Below, one piece after another: positions 1 to 6,170 of a stretch of DNA of 11,367 nucleotides. The translations under genes and the position numbers were made by a program. Location of the stretch: the NCBI GenBank assembly GCA_030266525.1, contig JAJDIC010000069.1, positions 1-11,367 on the forward strand, read 5' to 3'. Source of the stretch: Desulfovibrio sp. OttesenSCG-928-G15 (GTDB lineage Bacteria; Desulfobacterota; Desulfovibrionia; Desulfovibrionales; Desulfovibrionaceae). The notes under the pieces were generated by a model. That model was not told the DNA's origin. It did not search any database and saw only the letters and a program-made list of their open reading frames with translations. Each line of letters opens with the position of its first letter. Position 1 is the first letter of the stretch.

Positions 1-88
1 TCCCCGCCTTCCAGCCTTTCCCTGCCTTTTCCCGCCTTTCCCTGTCTTCCCGCCTTCCCCCGCCTTCACACTTCCCGCCTTCCCGTCA
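1..88. repeat. Pyrimidine-rich degenerate tandem repeat
   Basis: The stretch is almost pure C and T, built from about eight imperfect copies of a 8-11 base unit of the form CCCNGCCTTT, for example at 22-30, 31-39 and 50-57. It lies directly downstream of the nadE stop, so the nadE transcript would run into a purine-only tract of GGGAAGGCGGGAAA type. No hairpin or U-run is visible that would make it a terminator. The window starts inside it, so its full length is unknown. Confidence 0.7.
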
Positions 89-94
89 AGGAAA

Positions 95-1771
95 TCAGTG
101 TTTCCCCAAGGGGTCTGTGGTGTAGGCGTTGCATATCGGCTCATTCCAGCCGGAGCCGAAGCTTCGGCGGGAAAGGTGCAGGGCCGGGGGGGCTTGGTGG
201 CGCTTGAACTCCGCTTTATGCACCAGGCGCAGCACTTCATGGCAGACCGCCGGGTCAAAGCCCTTCTCCACCAGCCGTTCCATGCCAGCCCTTTTTTCGA
301 TGATTTCATACAGGATGGGGTCCAGCAGGGGGTAGTCCGGCAGGGAGTCGGAGTCTTTTTGATCCGGTCGGAGTTCCGCTGACGGAGCCTTGGTCAGGAT
401 TTCTTCGGGGATGGCCCCGTCGTGTTCTCTGTTGAACCAACGGCACAGGGAATATACTTGATGCTTGTAAATGTCGCCGATGGGGGCATAGCCGCCTGCA
501 AGGTCGCCATAGAGGGTGGAATAGCCGACCGCTGCTTCGGATTTGTTGCCCGTGGCAAGAAGGAGTGCGCCAAAAGTATTGGCGTAGGCCATGAGCAGGT
601 CGCAGCGTATGCGCGACTGCACGTTTTCCTGGGCGAGGCCGCGAAGTCCTTCGGTGAATACCTTGCTGTAGCTGCTGGTGTACGCTTCCAGCATCGGGGT
701 AACGGGCACTGTGTAGGTGGCTATGCCCAGGTTTTTGGCCAGGGCCAGGCTGTCGTCAATGCTACCCTGGCTGGAAAAGGGGGAAGGCATGAGCAAGGCG
801 CTCACGTTTTCCGAGCCGAAGGCGTCCACCGCGATGCAGGCCACCAGGGCGGAATCCACACCGCCGGAAAGGCCCAGAACAACCCGCGACAGGCCGCACT
901 TGTGCACAAAGTCTTTTGTGCCAAGGGTAATGGCCCGCCACAATTCTTCGTCCGCATCCATGCCGGGGGCGATTTCACCCGATTTTCTGCCTGAAATATC
1001 CACAAGCAGCAGACTTTCTTCAAACATGGGCGCGAGTGCCAGCAGGTTGCCGCTGGCGTCAAAGCCCGCGCTGCCGCCGTAATAGACCAGAGAGTCGTTG
1101 CCCCCGACAAGGTTGGCTGCGACTGTGGGAATGCGGTAGTGAGACGACAGGTGCGCCAGCAGTTTTTTGTGCAGTTCGGGCAGGTCCTGCTCAAAAGCGA
1201 GGGCTGTCAGGTTGATCAGGGCGTCTGCCCCGCCTGCCGCAATAAAGTCGGCTACGGGGTCGATGGTGAAAGAGCGGCGCTCCTGCCAGAAATTACGGTC
1301 GTTCCAAATATCGTCGCCAATGGTTACGGCAAACCTCCAGCCTTTGTGTTGCAACACACCGCAGGAAACACCCGGTTCAAAATAACGCGCTTCGCCGTGC
1401 ACTCCCTCAGAAGGTACAAGCACTTTGCGCCCGATAACGGCCGCATTGCCTTCATGAATGAGTACCGCGCAGTTTTGCGCGCTTTTGCCTTGGGGTACAA
1501 GGTTGGCTATGGGCGCACCCAGCACGAGCGGGGGCATGGAGGGCACATTTGCCAGCTCTTCCGCCATTTCATCCAGGGCTTCGCGGCAGTCTTTGAGAAA
1601 ATCACTGCGCAAGAGCAGGTCGCCAGCGTTTGGTCCGCACAGGGCCATTTCAGGCGCAACACACAGTTCCGCGCCAAGTTCCGCCGCTTTGATGGCTGCT
1701 GCGATAAGGGACTGTTTGTTGGCGTTGAGCGCGCCCGTTACCGGGTTGCTTTGAATCAGGGCTACTTTCAT
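95..1771 (-). CDS. nadE: NAD+ synthetase with N-terminal nitrilase-type domain that lacks its catalytic Cys
   Basis: The protein (558 aa) makes NAD+ from deamido-NAD+ (nicotinic acid adenine dinucleotide), ATP and an ammonia source in the cytoplasm. Residues 1-260 form a nitrilase-like glutamine amidotransferase domain and 285-558 the synthetase domain. The synthetase half looks intact: ATP pyrophosphatase loop LSGGVDS (301-307), ENVQSRIR (382-389), ATGNKSEAAVGYSTLYGD (406-423), and the PSAELRPDQKDSD segment (463-475). In the glutaminase half Glu41 (APEMAL) and Lys116 (GRKVLVP) fit the Glu-Lys-Cys triad. At the nucleophile position the usual ICEDxW motif reads IGDDIW (151-156), with Gly152. 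The usual NxSPF loop also reads NLTALAF (187-193). The enzyme may therefore use free ammonia, or take it from elsewhere. Length fits the glutamine-dependent family. The ATG overlaps the dapB stop by one base, implying co-transcription and coupled translation. The synthetase call is certain; loss of glutaminase activity is inferred. Confidence 0.95.
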   Translation of the reverse strand: MKVALIQSNPVTGALNANKQSLIAAAIKAAELGAELCVAPEMALCGPNAGDLLLRSDFLKDCREALDEMAEELANVPSMPPLVLGAPIANLVPQGKSAQNCAVLIHEGNAAVIGRKVLVPSEGVHGEARYFEPGVSCGVLQHKGWRFAVTIGDDIWNDRNFWQERRSFTIDPVADFIAAGGADALINLTALAFEQDLPELHKKLLAHLSSHYRIPTVAANLVGGNDSLVYYGGSAGFDASGNLLALAPMFEESLLLVDISGRKSGEIAPGMDADEELWRAITLGTKDFVHKCGLSRVVLGLSGGVDSALVACIAVDAFGSENVSALLMPSPFSSQGSIDDSLALAKNLGIATYTVPVTPMLEAYTSSYSKVFTEGLRGLAQENVQSRIRCDLLMAYANTFGALLLATGNKSEAAVGYSTLYGDLAGGYAPIGDIYKHQVYSLCRWFNREHDGAIPEEILTKAPSAELRPDQKDSDSLPDYPLLDPILYEIIEKRAGMERLVEKGFDPAVCHEVLRLVHKAEFKRHQAPPALHLSRRSFGSGWNEPICNAYTTDPLGKH

Positions 1772-2550
1772 CAGAATACATCCGTCATGGCGTAGAGTTT
1801 TCCTGCGTTTTGCGTGGCCAGCCAGCGCACGGCCCGAAGCGCTCCATTGGCAAAGTTTTCTCTGGAATGGGCCTGGTGCGTAACTTCAATACGCTCGCCC
1901 GGACCCATGAAATACATGGTGTGCACGCCCACTACATCGCCGCCGCGTATGGTTTGCAGGCCGATTTCCTTTTTGGGCCGCTCACCGATAATGCCGTGAC
2001 GGCTGTAACAGGCAGATTCTTCCAGAAGCCAGCCCTTTGCTTTGGCCAGACACTCGGCCAGGCGTACTGCCGTGCCGCTGGGCGCATCCTTCTTTTTGTT
2101 GTGGTGCAACTCCACCATATCAACGTCATAGTCTTCACCAAGCAGCCGGGTAAGCTCGGGCAGAATTTTGAGCAAAACGTTAATGCCCACACTCATGTTG
2201 GGTGACCAGAAAAGGGGGGTCTTTTGGGCAAGGCTTTCAAGTTCCGCCCGCTCTTCCGGCGCAAAACCGGTGGTGCCCACAATCAGCTTTGCACCGTTTT
2301 CGGCGCAAAGGCGGGCCGTTTCCAGCGAAGCCGCCGGGGCGGTGAAATCTATTACCGTAACGCCGGTGGCATCGGTCAGCAAGGTGGACAGGTTTTCTTC
2401 CACCTTGCAGGGCAGGCCGGAAAGTTCTTCCAGTTTTTCCTTTCGCTCTACCACGCCAAAAAGCGTCAGATCATTGCTTTCGCGCACAAGTCTGACCAGC
2501 GTGGTGCCCATTCTGCCTGCGCCTCCCATGACAATGACCGGAATTTTCAT
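1771..2550 (-). CDS. dapB: 4-hydroxy-tetrahydrodipicolinate reductase
   Basis: This 259-aa cytoplasmic enzyme reduces 4-hydroxy-tetrahydrodipicolinate to tetrahydrodipicolinate with NAD(P)H, in the pathway to diaminopimelate for peptidoglycan and to lysine. The N-terminal Rossmann part shows the dinucleotide loop GGAGRMG (9-15). VGTTGF (91-96) and SPNMSVGINV (116-125) follow. The family signature ELHHNKKKDAPSGTA (147-161) contains the catalytic pair His149 and Lys153. GGDVVGVHTMYF (203-214) belongs to the conserved C-terminal part. Length is normal. The start is set at 2550 because an AAGGGAG ribosome site lies seven bases upstream and the nucleotide-binding strand begins at once. The open frame continues further upstream but codes for nothing DapB-like. 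The gene is first in an operon with nadE and is divergent from the small basic-protein gene. Confidence 0.97.
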   Translation of the reverse strand: MKIPVIVMGGAGRMGTTLVRLVRESNDLTLFGVVERKEKLEELSGLPCKVEENLSTLLTDATGVTVIDFTAPAASLETARLCAENGAKLIVGTTGFAPEERAELESLAQKTPLFWSPNMSVGINVLLKILPELTRLLGEDYDVDMVELHHNKKKDAPSGTAVRLAECLAKAKGWLLEESACYSRHGIIGERPKKEIGLQTIRGGDVVGVHTMYFMGPGERIEVTHQAHSRENFANGALRAVRWLATQNAGKLYAMTDVF

Positions 2551-2557
2551 GCTGCCG

Positions 2558-2564
2558 CTCCCTT
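2558..2564 (-). promoter_or_regulatory. dapB ribosome binding site
   Basis: AAGGGAG on the minus strand, seven bases before the ATG at 2550. It decides the dapB start against the longer open frame reaching 2763. Confidence 0.75.
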
Positions 2565-2666
2565 GTATAAAATTTGCTGTGCTTTGTATTTGCCGGATTC
2601 CCTTTGCTTTAGCGCATTGTTGGAAAAACCGCCATAGGGGGTGTTTCCGGATAAATGGCCCCGGTC

Positions 2667-2681
2667 CGAAAAGCATTTTCG
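2667..2681. promoter_or_regulatory. Operator-like inverted repeat in the divergent region
   Basis: CGAAAA and TTTTCG are separated by GCA, a perfect 6-base dyad. It lies midway between the two divergent genes and about ten bases upstream of the candidate plus-strand -35 box. A regulator binding here could act on both dapB-nadE and the small gene. No known operator consensus is recognised. Confidence 0.3.
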
Positions 2682-2689
2682 CTGATGGC

Positions 2690-2718
2690 TTTACAAAGCA
2701 AAATACAAGGTATACAAA
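2690..2718 (+). promoter_or_regulatory. Candidate sigma-70 type promoter for the small basic-protein gene
   Basis: TTTACA (2690-2695) and TACAAA (2713-2718) are 17 bases apart and resemble TTGACA/TATAAT at five and four positions. Transcription would start near 2725 and give a leader of about 100 bases. That leader contains a hairpin with arms GTTCAC (2758-2763) and GTGAAC (2770-2775). The area is AT-rich compared with its surroundings. Other spacings are possible, for example TATACA at 2711. Confidence 0.35.
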
Positions 2719-2825
2719 GTCCGGCACGCAAATGACCGGGGCAGCCCTTGCAGGTCGGTTCACACCACGGTGAACTCCCCTCGCACAGGCAGGCCAGCGG
2801 ACATGCTATATAAGGAGAAGCTGTT

Positions 2826-2933
2826 ATGGCACATAAAAAGATTGAGCGGAAAAAAGAATTGCAGCGCAAACGTAAACGCCGTGAGGAGCGCCTCAAACAG
2901 CGCATTCGCGAAGCCAAAGCCGCCAAGGCCTGA
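2826..2933 (+). CDS. Very small, highly basic protein of unknown function (35 aa)
   Basis: A complete ATG-to-TGA frame encodes 35 residues. It starts MAHKKIERKKELQRKRKR and ends in an Ala/Lys-rich tail. About half of the residues are Lys or Arg, interspersed with Glu and Gln in a pattern that predicts one uninterrupted charged alpha helix. There is no Cys, Trp, Pro or hydrophobic stretch, so a membrane role is unlikely; binding to RNA, the ribosome or DNA is a reasonable guess only. Support for a real gene is a strong AAGGAG site (2812-2817) eight bases before the ATG, a candidate promoter upstream and a hairpin 22 bases after the stop. It is divergent from dapB. I recognise no named family. 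It is too short for most gene finders. Confidence 0.7.
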   Translation: MAHKKIERKKELQRKRKRREERLKQRIREAKAAKA

Positions 2934-2954
2934 TTCGGCTGTCCCCCATATGCC

Positions 2955-2971
2955 TCGGGCTTTTCGCCCGA
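2955..2971 (+). terminator. Short GC hairpin after the small basic-protein gene
   Basis: TCGGGC (2955-2960) pairs perfectly with GCCCGA (2966-2971) across a TTTTC loop, 21 bases after the stop codon. No T-run follows, so it may act as a 3'-end stabiliser or a weak terminator. Confidence 0.4.
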
Positions 2972-3038
2972 AGGACTGCCATGGCATTTCGCCGCAGGGC
3001 TGCGTAGTGTTCTTGTCGCCGTTGGTGCGAGAATGCTA

Positions 3039-3200
3039 TTGACAACTTGCGCCTTGGTTCGTAACTACTAATACAAGATGACTGCTGCCCTTTTGTAGCG
3101 TAATGCCTGTATGCTGTTCGCGGGTTCTGCCTACGGATGCGAGATACAGGCGTATTCATGTTTAGTGCGGCAACGGCAGTCTGTTTTGCTAAGTTTTTCT
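3039..3200 (+). other. Structured non-coding stretch, possible small RNA or long leader
   Basis: The 463-base gap 2934-3396 holds no convincing protein gene. A perfect TTGACA occurs at 3039-3044, but no good -10 box lies 16-18 bases on (TAACTA at 3062 is poor; TACTAATAC follows at 3066). Downstream are two hairpins. GCTGC (3084-3088) pairs with GTAGC (3095-3099). A long one has the arm GCCTGTAT (3105-3112) matching ATACAGGC (3144-3151) perfectly, extendable to ten pairs, with an inner TCGC/GCGA stem (3118-3121, 3139-3142). A short T-run stands at 3193-3197. It could be the fmdB leader or an independent RNA. No known RNA family is recognised. From 3200 to 3361 I see only a six-T run at 3342-3347 without a clear stem. 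Confidence 0.25.
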
Positions 3201-3361
3201 TTCGGGTCTTGTGTTTGGGGCGCGTTATAGGGCGGTTGCGAAAGGCGAATCGCTTCATACAGTCCTTTCACCGGATTGCGCGCTTGTTTTTCCATAGGCG
3301 AGAAGCCCGGCGCGATACGGCGCAACGAGAGCTGACACGCCTTTTTTCAGTTTTATTTTCT

Positions 3362-3385
3362 GATAACGCGAGCAGATGTGTTATC
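3362..3385 (+). promoter_or_regulatory. Inverted repeat abutting the fmdB ribosome site
   Basis: GATAAC (3362-3367) and GTTATC (3380-3385) are perfect 6-base arms around a 12-base centre. The right arm touches the ribosome site GGGAGGGG (3386-3393), and the ATG is at 3397. It could be an operator just ahead of the gene or an RNA stem that affects ribosome access. Confidence 0.35.
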
Positions 3386-3396
3386 GGGAGGGGAAC

Positions 3397-3765
3397 ATGC
3401 CGATTTACGAATATCGTTGTGAAGAATGCAAACAACTGTTTGAAGAGTGGTGCAAGCATGTGGAAGATGAAAGCACGCCCCATGCCTGCCCCATTTGCAA
3501 AGGCCACGCGGAGCGGATTATTTCGCATACCAGCTTTGCCCTGAAAGGCGGCGGCTGGTATGTTACCGAATACGGCTCACGCAAAAGCGATGGAGCCGGG
3601 GCGGGTGTCGCCACTGCTTCTGCCCACTCTGCAAATTCTACCAAGACAGGTGCGGTCGAGGGCGCAAGCAGCGCTGCGCCAACTGTGGGTAACTGTATGG
3701 GCGCGTCCTGCTCTGCCTCCGGCGGCGCGGGCGCTTCAACCGGTAGCGGCCCCGCTTCTTCCTGA
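3397..3765 (+). CDS. FmdB-family zinc-ribbon protein
   Basis: This is a small soluble protein (122 aa) with the start typical of FmdB-type putative regulatory proteins, MPIYEYRCEEC. Two CxxC knuckles, Cys8/Cys11 and Cys31/Cys34, should bind one zinc ion. The conserved part continues to about residue 56 with ERIIS and FALKGGGWYVTEYG. From about 61 the chain is a low-complexity Gly/Ala/Ser tail with two more cysteines (100 and 105). FmdB proteins were first noted beside formamidase genes and are called putative regulators; their true role is not established. The start is chosen for the conserved MPIYEY beginning and the strong GGGAGG site; an in-frame ATG at 3376 would precede that site. The gene appears transcribed alone, with long spacers on both sides. 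Confidence 0.9.
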   Translation: MPIYEYRCEECKQLFEEWCKHVEDESTPHACPICKGHAERIISHTSFALKGGGWYVTEYGSRKSDGAGAGVATASAHSANSTKTGAVEGASSAAPTVGNCMGASCSASGGAGASTGSGPASS

Positions 3766-3801
3766 CGCGTTTTGGGCTAGCATGTCGTTTTTTTTGTGCG
3801 A

Positions 3802-3844
3802 AAAGGACGGCCGGTTCTTCGCCGTGAAGATACCGCCGTCCTTT
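3802..3844 (+). terminator. Long imperfect hairpin after fmdB
   Basis: AAAGGACGGC (3802-3811) pairs perfectly with GCCGTCCTTT (3835-3844). Inside, after one-base bulges, GGT/ACC and TCTTC/GAAGA extend the helix to about 18 pairs with a five-base loop at 3821-3825. Eight T residues stand before it (3788-3795) and TTTTC shortly after it (3850-3854). It is the best candidate for the end of the fmdB transcript, although it is not a textbook intrinsic terminator. Confidence 0.45.
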
Positions 3845-3917
3845 ACGCGTTTTCAGGGGGTGCGTCCGGCTCTTTTTTCAGTTTACAGAGTTTGCAGTCA
3901 AACCCCGTAAGCGGAAG

Positions 3918-3942
3918 AAAGGGTGCGGCTCCCCCTTTTTTT
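3918..3942 (+). terminator. Weak stem followed by seven T residues ahead of purB
   Basis: AAAGGG (3918-3923) can pair with CCCTTT (3933-3938), and the T-run spans 3936-3942. It lies only 35 bases before the purB start, so it would be either the end of upstream transcription or an attenuator-like element in the purB leader. The stem overlaps the T-run and is weak. Confidence 0.25.
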
Positions 3943-3977
3943 CTTCCCGCCCTTACCTTCAACCATGCTGGTGAATC

Positions 3978-5288
3978 ATGATAGACAGGTATACTCGCCC
4001 TGAAATGGGTGCTCTTTGGACCTTACGCCGCCGCCTTGAAGCCTGGCTGGAGGTGGAAATTGCCGTGTGCGAGGCCTGGGCGCGCCTTGGGGTTATAGCT
4101 GAAGCGGATATGCGTGAAATTCGGGAAAAAGCGGATTTCGATGTGGACCGGGTGCTGGAGATAGAGGAAAAAACCCGGCACGACGTTATCGCCTTTCTGA
4201 CCGCGGTGGAAGAGAAGGTCGGACCGGCCGCAAGGTTTATCCACCTTGGCTGCACGTCTTCCGACATTGTGGACACGGCGAACGCCCTGCTGTTGACAAG
4301 GGCGGGCAATATGCTGTTGCAGGGCTTTGATACGCTTCTTGCGACGCTTGAGCGCATGGCCGTGGAGCACAAGGGCAGATTGTGCATGGGCCGCACCCAC
4401 GGCATTCATGCCGAACCCACCAGCTTCGGCCTGAAAATGGCCGGGTTCTACGCCGAGTTTGTCAGGCACAGAGAGCGCTTTGCCCAGGCGGTGGAAGGTA
4501 TTCGCGTTGGCAAGATTTCCGGGGCGGTCGGCACCTACACCATGCTCACGCCGGAGCTGGAACGCATAACCTGCGACATACTGGGCTTGCAGGTGGACCC
4601 TGTTTCCACCCAGATAATCCAGCGCGACCGCTACGCGCATTACTTTACCACGCTGGCTGTAGCGGCGGGCGGGGTAGAGCGTTTGTGTGTGGAACTGCGT
4701 CACTTGCAGCGCACGGAAGTACTGGAGGTTGAGGAAGGTTTCGCCAAAGGGCAGAAAGGTTCTTCGGCCATGCCGCACAAAAAGAACCCCATATCGGCTG
4801 AAAACATGACCGGCCTTGCCCGTCTGATACGCAGCAACTCGCTGGCTGCCATGGAAAACATGGCCTTGTGGCATGAGCGCGATATCAGCCATTCTTCTGT
4901 AGAGCGGGTTATCATGCCCGATTCCACCATTCTTATGGACTATGTTCTGGCCCGTCTGAACAGCCTGCTTTCCAATTTGCGGGTTATTCCTGAAAATATG
5001 GACCGGAACATGGCGGCTTCTTACGGGCTGTTTTATTCCCAGCGCGTATTGCTGGCCCTGGTTGAAGAGGCAGGGCTGCAGCGGCAGGATGCGTATGAAA
5101 AGGTGCAGGCTCTGGCCATGAAAAGTTGGACAGAAAGGTTGCCTTTCCCGGAGCTTGTTCGGAACGATGCCTTTATGAGCAGCCATTTGCCGGCGGCAAC
5201 CTTGGATGCGCTGTTTGACCCGAAAAGCTGTCTGCGCTACGAAGATACTGTGTTTGAACGGGTTTTCGGCAAGAGCGCGTCCAAATAG
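3978..5288 (+). CDS. purB: Adenylosuccinate lyase
   Basis: This cytoplasmic enzyme (436 aa) of the fumarase/aspartase superfamily acts twice in purine synthesis. It releases fumarate from SAICAR to give AICAR, and from adenylosuccinate to give AMP. Visible motifs are RYTRPEM at the N-terminus, the substrate-binding TSSDIVDTA (93-101), and GRTHGIHAEPT (138-148) with the expected catalytic His141. The superfamily signature GSSAMPHKKNP (261-271) is complete, with the mobile-loop serine at 262/263. The length matches the shorter bacterial PurB type. The ATG at 3978 begins the conserved MIDRYT; its ribosome site (GGTGA at 3970-3974) is weak and close. pyrE follows 144 bases later on the same strand, so the two nucleotide genes may share a transcript. 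Confidence 0.97.
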   Translation: MIDRYTRPEMGALWTLRRRLEAWLEVEIAVCEAWARLGVIAEADMREIREKADFDVDRVLEIEEKTRHDVIAFLTAVEEKVGPAARFIHLGCTSSDIVDTANALLLTRAGNMLLQGFDTLLATLERMAVEHKGRLCMGRTHGIHAEPTSFGLKMAGFYAEFVRHRERFAQAVEGIRVGKISGAVGTYTMLTPELERITCDILGLQVDPVSTQIIQRDRYAHYFTTLAVAAGGVERLCVELRHLQRTEVLEVEEGFAKGQKGSSAMPHKKNPISAENMTGLARLIRSNSLAAMENMALWHERDISHSSVERVIMPDSTILMDYVLARLNSLLSNLRVIPENMDRNMAASYGLFYSQRVLLALVEEAGLQRQDAYEKVQALAMKSWTERLPFPELVRNDAFMSSHLPAATLDALFDPKSCLRYEDTVFERVFGKSASK

Positions 5289-5305
5289 CCCGCTTGAATG
5301 TAATG

Positions 5306-5323
5306 CCCGGATAACGCGCCGGG
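5306..5323 (+). other. GC-rich hairpin in the purB-pyrE spacer
   Basis: CCCGG (5306-5310) and CCGGG (5319-5323) form a perfect stem with an eight-base loop, 17 bases after the purB stop. The same spacer has a second dyad TCCGG/CCGGA (5344-5348, 5367-5371) and GGCC-GTAA-GGCC at 5401-5412, eight bases before the pyrE ribosome site. No T-run follows any of them. They could form a structured pyrE leader; no regulatory family is recognised. Confidence 0.35.
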
Positions 5324-5432
5324 TTCTCTGCAAAAGAGCCTTGTCCGGGTAATCCGCTCTGGCGATCCGGAAAAAAAGACGAAGCCCCAAAGCCGGGAAA
5401 GGCCGTAAGGCCATACCATAAAGGACTGACCC

Positions 5433-6023
5433 ATGCTGGAAGCGCATAATATCAATATCCTGAAAACACGACTCGCGGCCCTTTTGTATGAACGCTCTTA
5501 CATGGAAGGCGATTTCACCTTAAGCTCCGGGCGCAAAAGCGATTATTATTTTGATTGCAGGCAAAGCTCGCTCAACCCGGAAGGGGCCTGGCTTATCGGC
5601 TCTATTTTTCTGCACATGATCAAGGAATGCGAGGGTGTTCAGGCGGTGGCCGGAATGACCATGGGGGCCGACCCCCTGGTAACGGCAACTTCGCTTGCGG
5701 CCTATCACAACGACATATATTTGCCCGCGTTGATAGTGCGCAAGGAGCCAAAAGGCCACGGCGCGGGGCGTTCTGTAGAGGGCATGGCCAATGTGACACC
5801 GGGCTCCGGTATTGTCATGCTGGAGGATGTTGTCAGCACAGGCGGTTCCGTGCTAAAAGCCTGCAAGGCTGTAGAGCAGGCGGGTTTGAAAGTACAGCAT
5901 GTCCTGTGTATTTTAAACCGCGAGGAACCGGGCGGAGCAGAGGCTTTTGCCGAAGCCGGGTATGACTTGCGTTCCGTTTTCACCCGTTCCGAGCTGGTGG
6001 CCCTGGCTAAAAAGGCTCTTTAG
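5433..6023 (+). CDS. pyrE: Orotate phosphoribosyltransferase
   Basis: The enzyme (196 aa) joins orotate to phosphoribosyl pyrophosphate to give orotidine 5'-monophosphate, the fifth step of pyrimidine synthesis, in the cytoplasm. The N-terminal FTLSSGRKSDYYFDCR (28-43) and the flexible loop RKEPKGHG (103-110), with the catalytic Lys and His, are typical of the family. The PRPP-binding motif is VMLEDVVSTGGSVL (128-141). Length is normal. AAGGA (5421-5425) lies seven bases before the ATG. PyrE acts as a dimer in which the flexible loop of one subunit closes over the active site of the other. Its position behind purB makes a small nucleotide-synthesis group. Confidence 0.97.
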   Translation: MLEAHNINILKTRLAALLYERSYMEGDFTLSSGRKSDYYFDCRQSSLNPEGAWLIGSIFLHMIKECEGVQAVAGMTMGADPLVTATSLAAYHNDIYLPALIVRKEPKGHGAGRSVEGMANVTPGSGIVMLEDVVSTGGSVLKACKAVEQAGLKVQHVLCILNREEPGGAEAFAEAGYDLRSVFTRSELVALAKKAL

Positions 6024-6094
6024 GGAAACTGCGGCTTTTCCGTATGGCTGTTACAGCCCCCCTATAAACCCAACGAGAGCACCTTCCAAAGGAA

Positions 6095-6130
6095 TTGTTT
6101 TGTAGTAAGCAGCTACTTTTGCTGAAACAA
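6095..6130. repeat. Inverted repeat TTGTTT ... AAACAA
   Basis: TTGTTT (6095-6100) and AAACAA (6125-6130) are perfect arms. Inside them GTAG (6102-6105) pairs with CTAC (6113-6116). A smaller TTCC-AAA-GGAA dyad lies immediately upstream at 6084-6094. It is the first of three adjacent palindromic elements in the spacer after pyrE, which suggests a composite intergenic repeat rather than one terminator. Confidence 0.4.
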
Positions 6131-6139
6131 ATGGGGTTT

Positions 6140-6162
6140 CCAAAGGGGGTCACCCCCTTTGG
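6140..6162. repeat. Perfect 10-base hairpin CCAAAGGGGG / CCCCCTTTGG
   Basis: The arms at 6140-6149 and 6153-6162 are perfectly complementary with only TCA between them, giving a very stable stem in RNA or a cruciform in DNA. No T-run follows, since the 22-base tandem repeat starts directly after it. It may stop or protect the pyrE transcript, but its position at the edge of a repeat array suggests it belongs to a repeat family. Confidence 0.6.
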
Positions 6163-6170
6163 CCGCCCGC

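Noticed and set aside
2551..2763. Upstream extension of the dapB reading frame
   Set aside because: It precedes a good ribosome site, resembles no DapB sequence, and DapB proteins start close to the nucleotide-binding strand as at 2550.
2751..2780. GGTTCACACC resembling the T arm of a tRNA
   Set aside because: No acceptor stem, anticodon arm or D arm can be placed around it; it is better explained as a small leader hairpin.
3137..3544. 135-codon plus-strand frame overlapping fmdB in another frame
   Set aside because: It lacks a ribosome site, has an Arg-rich shadow-like composition, and runs into the confidently assigned fmdB.
4023..5447. 474-codon open frame on the minus strand
   Set aside because: It is the antisense shadow of purB; its translation is rich in His, Arg and Gln and has no recognisable domain.
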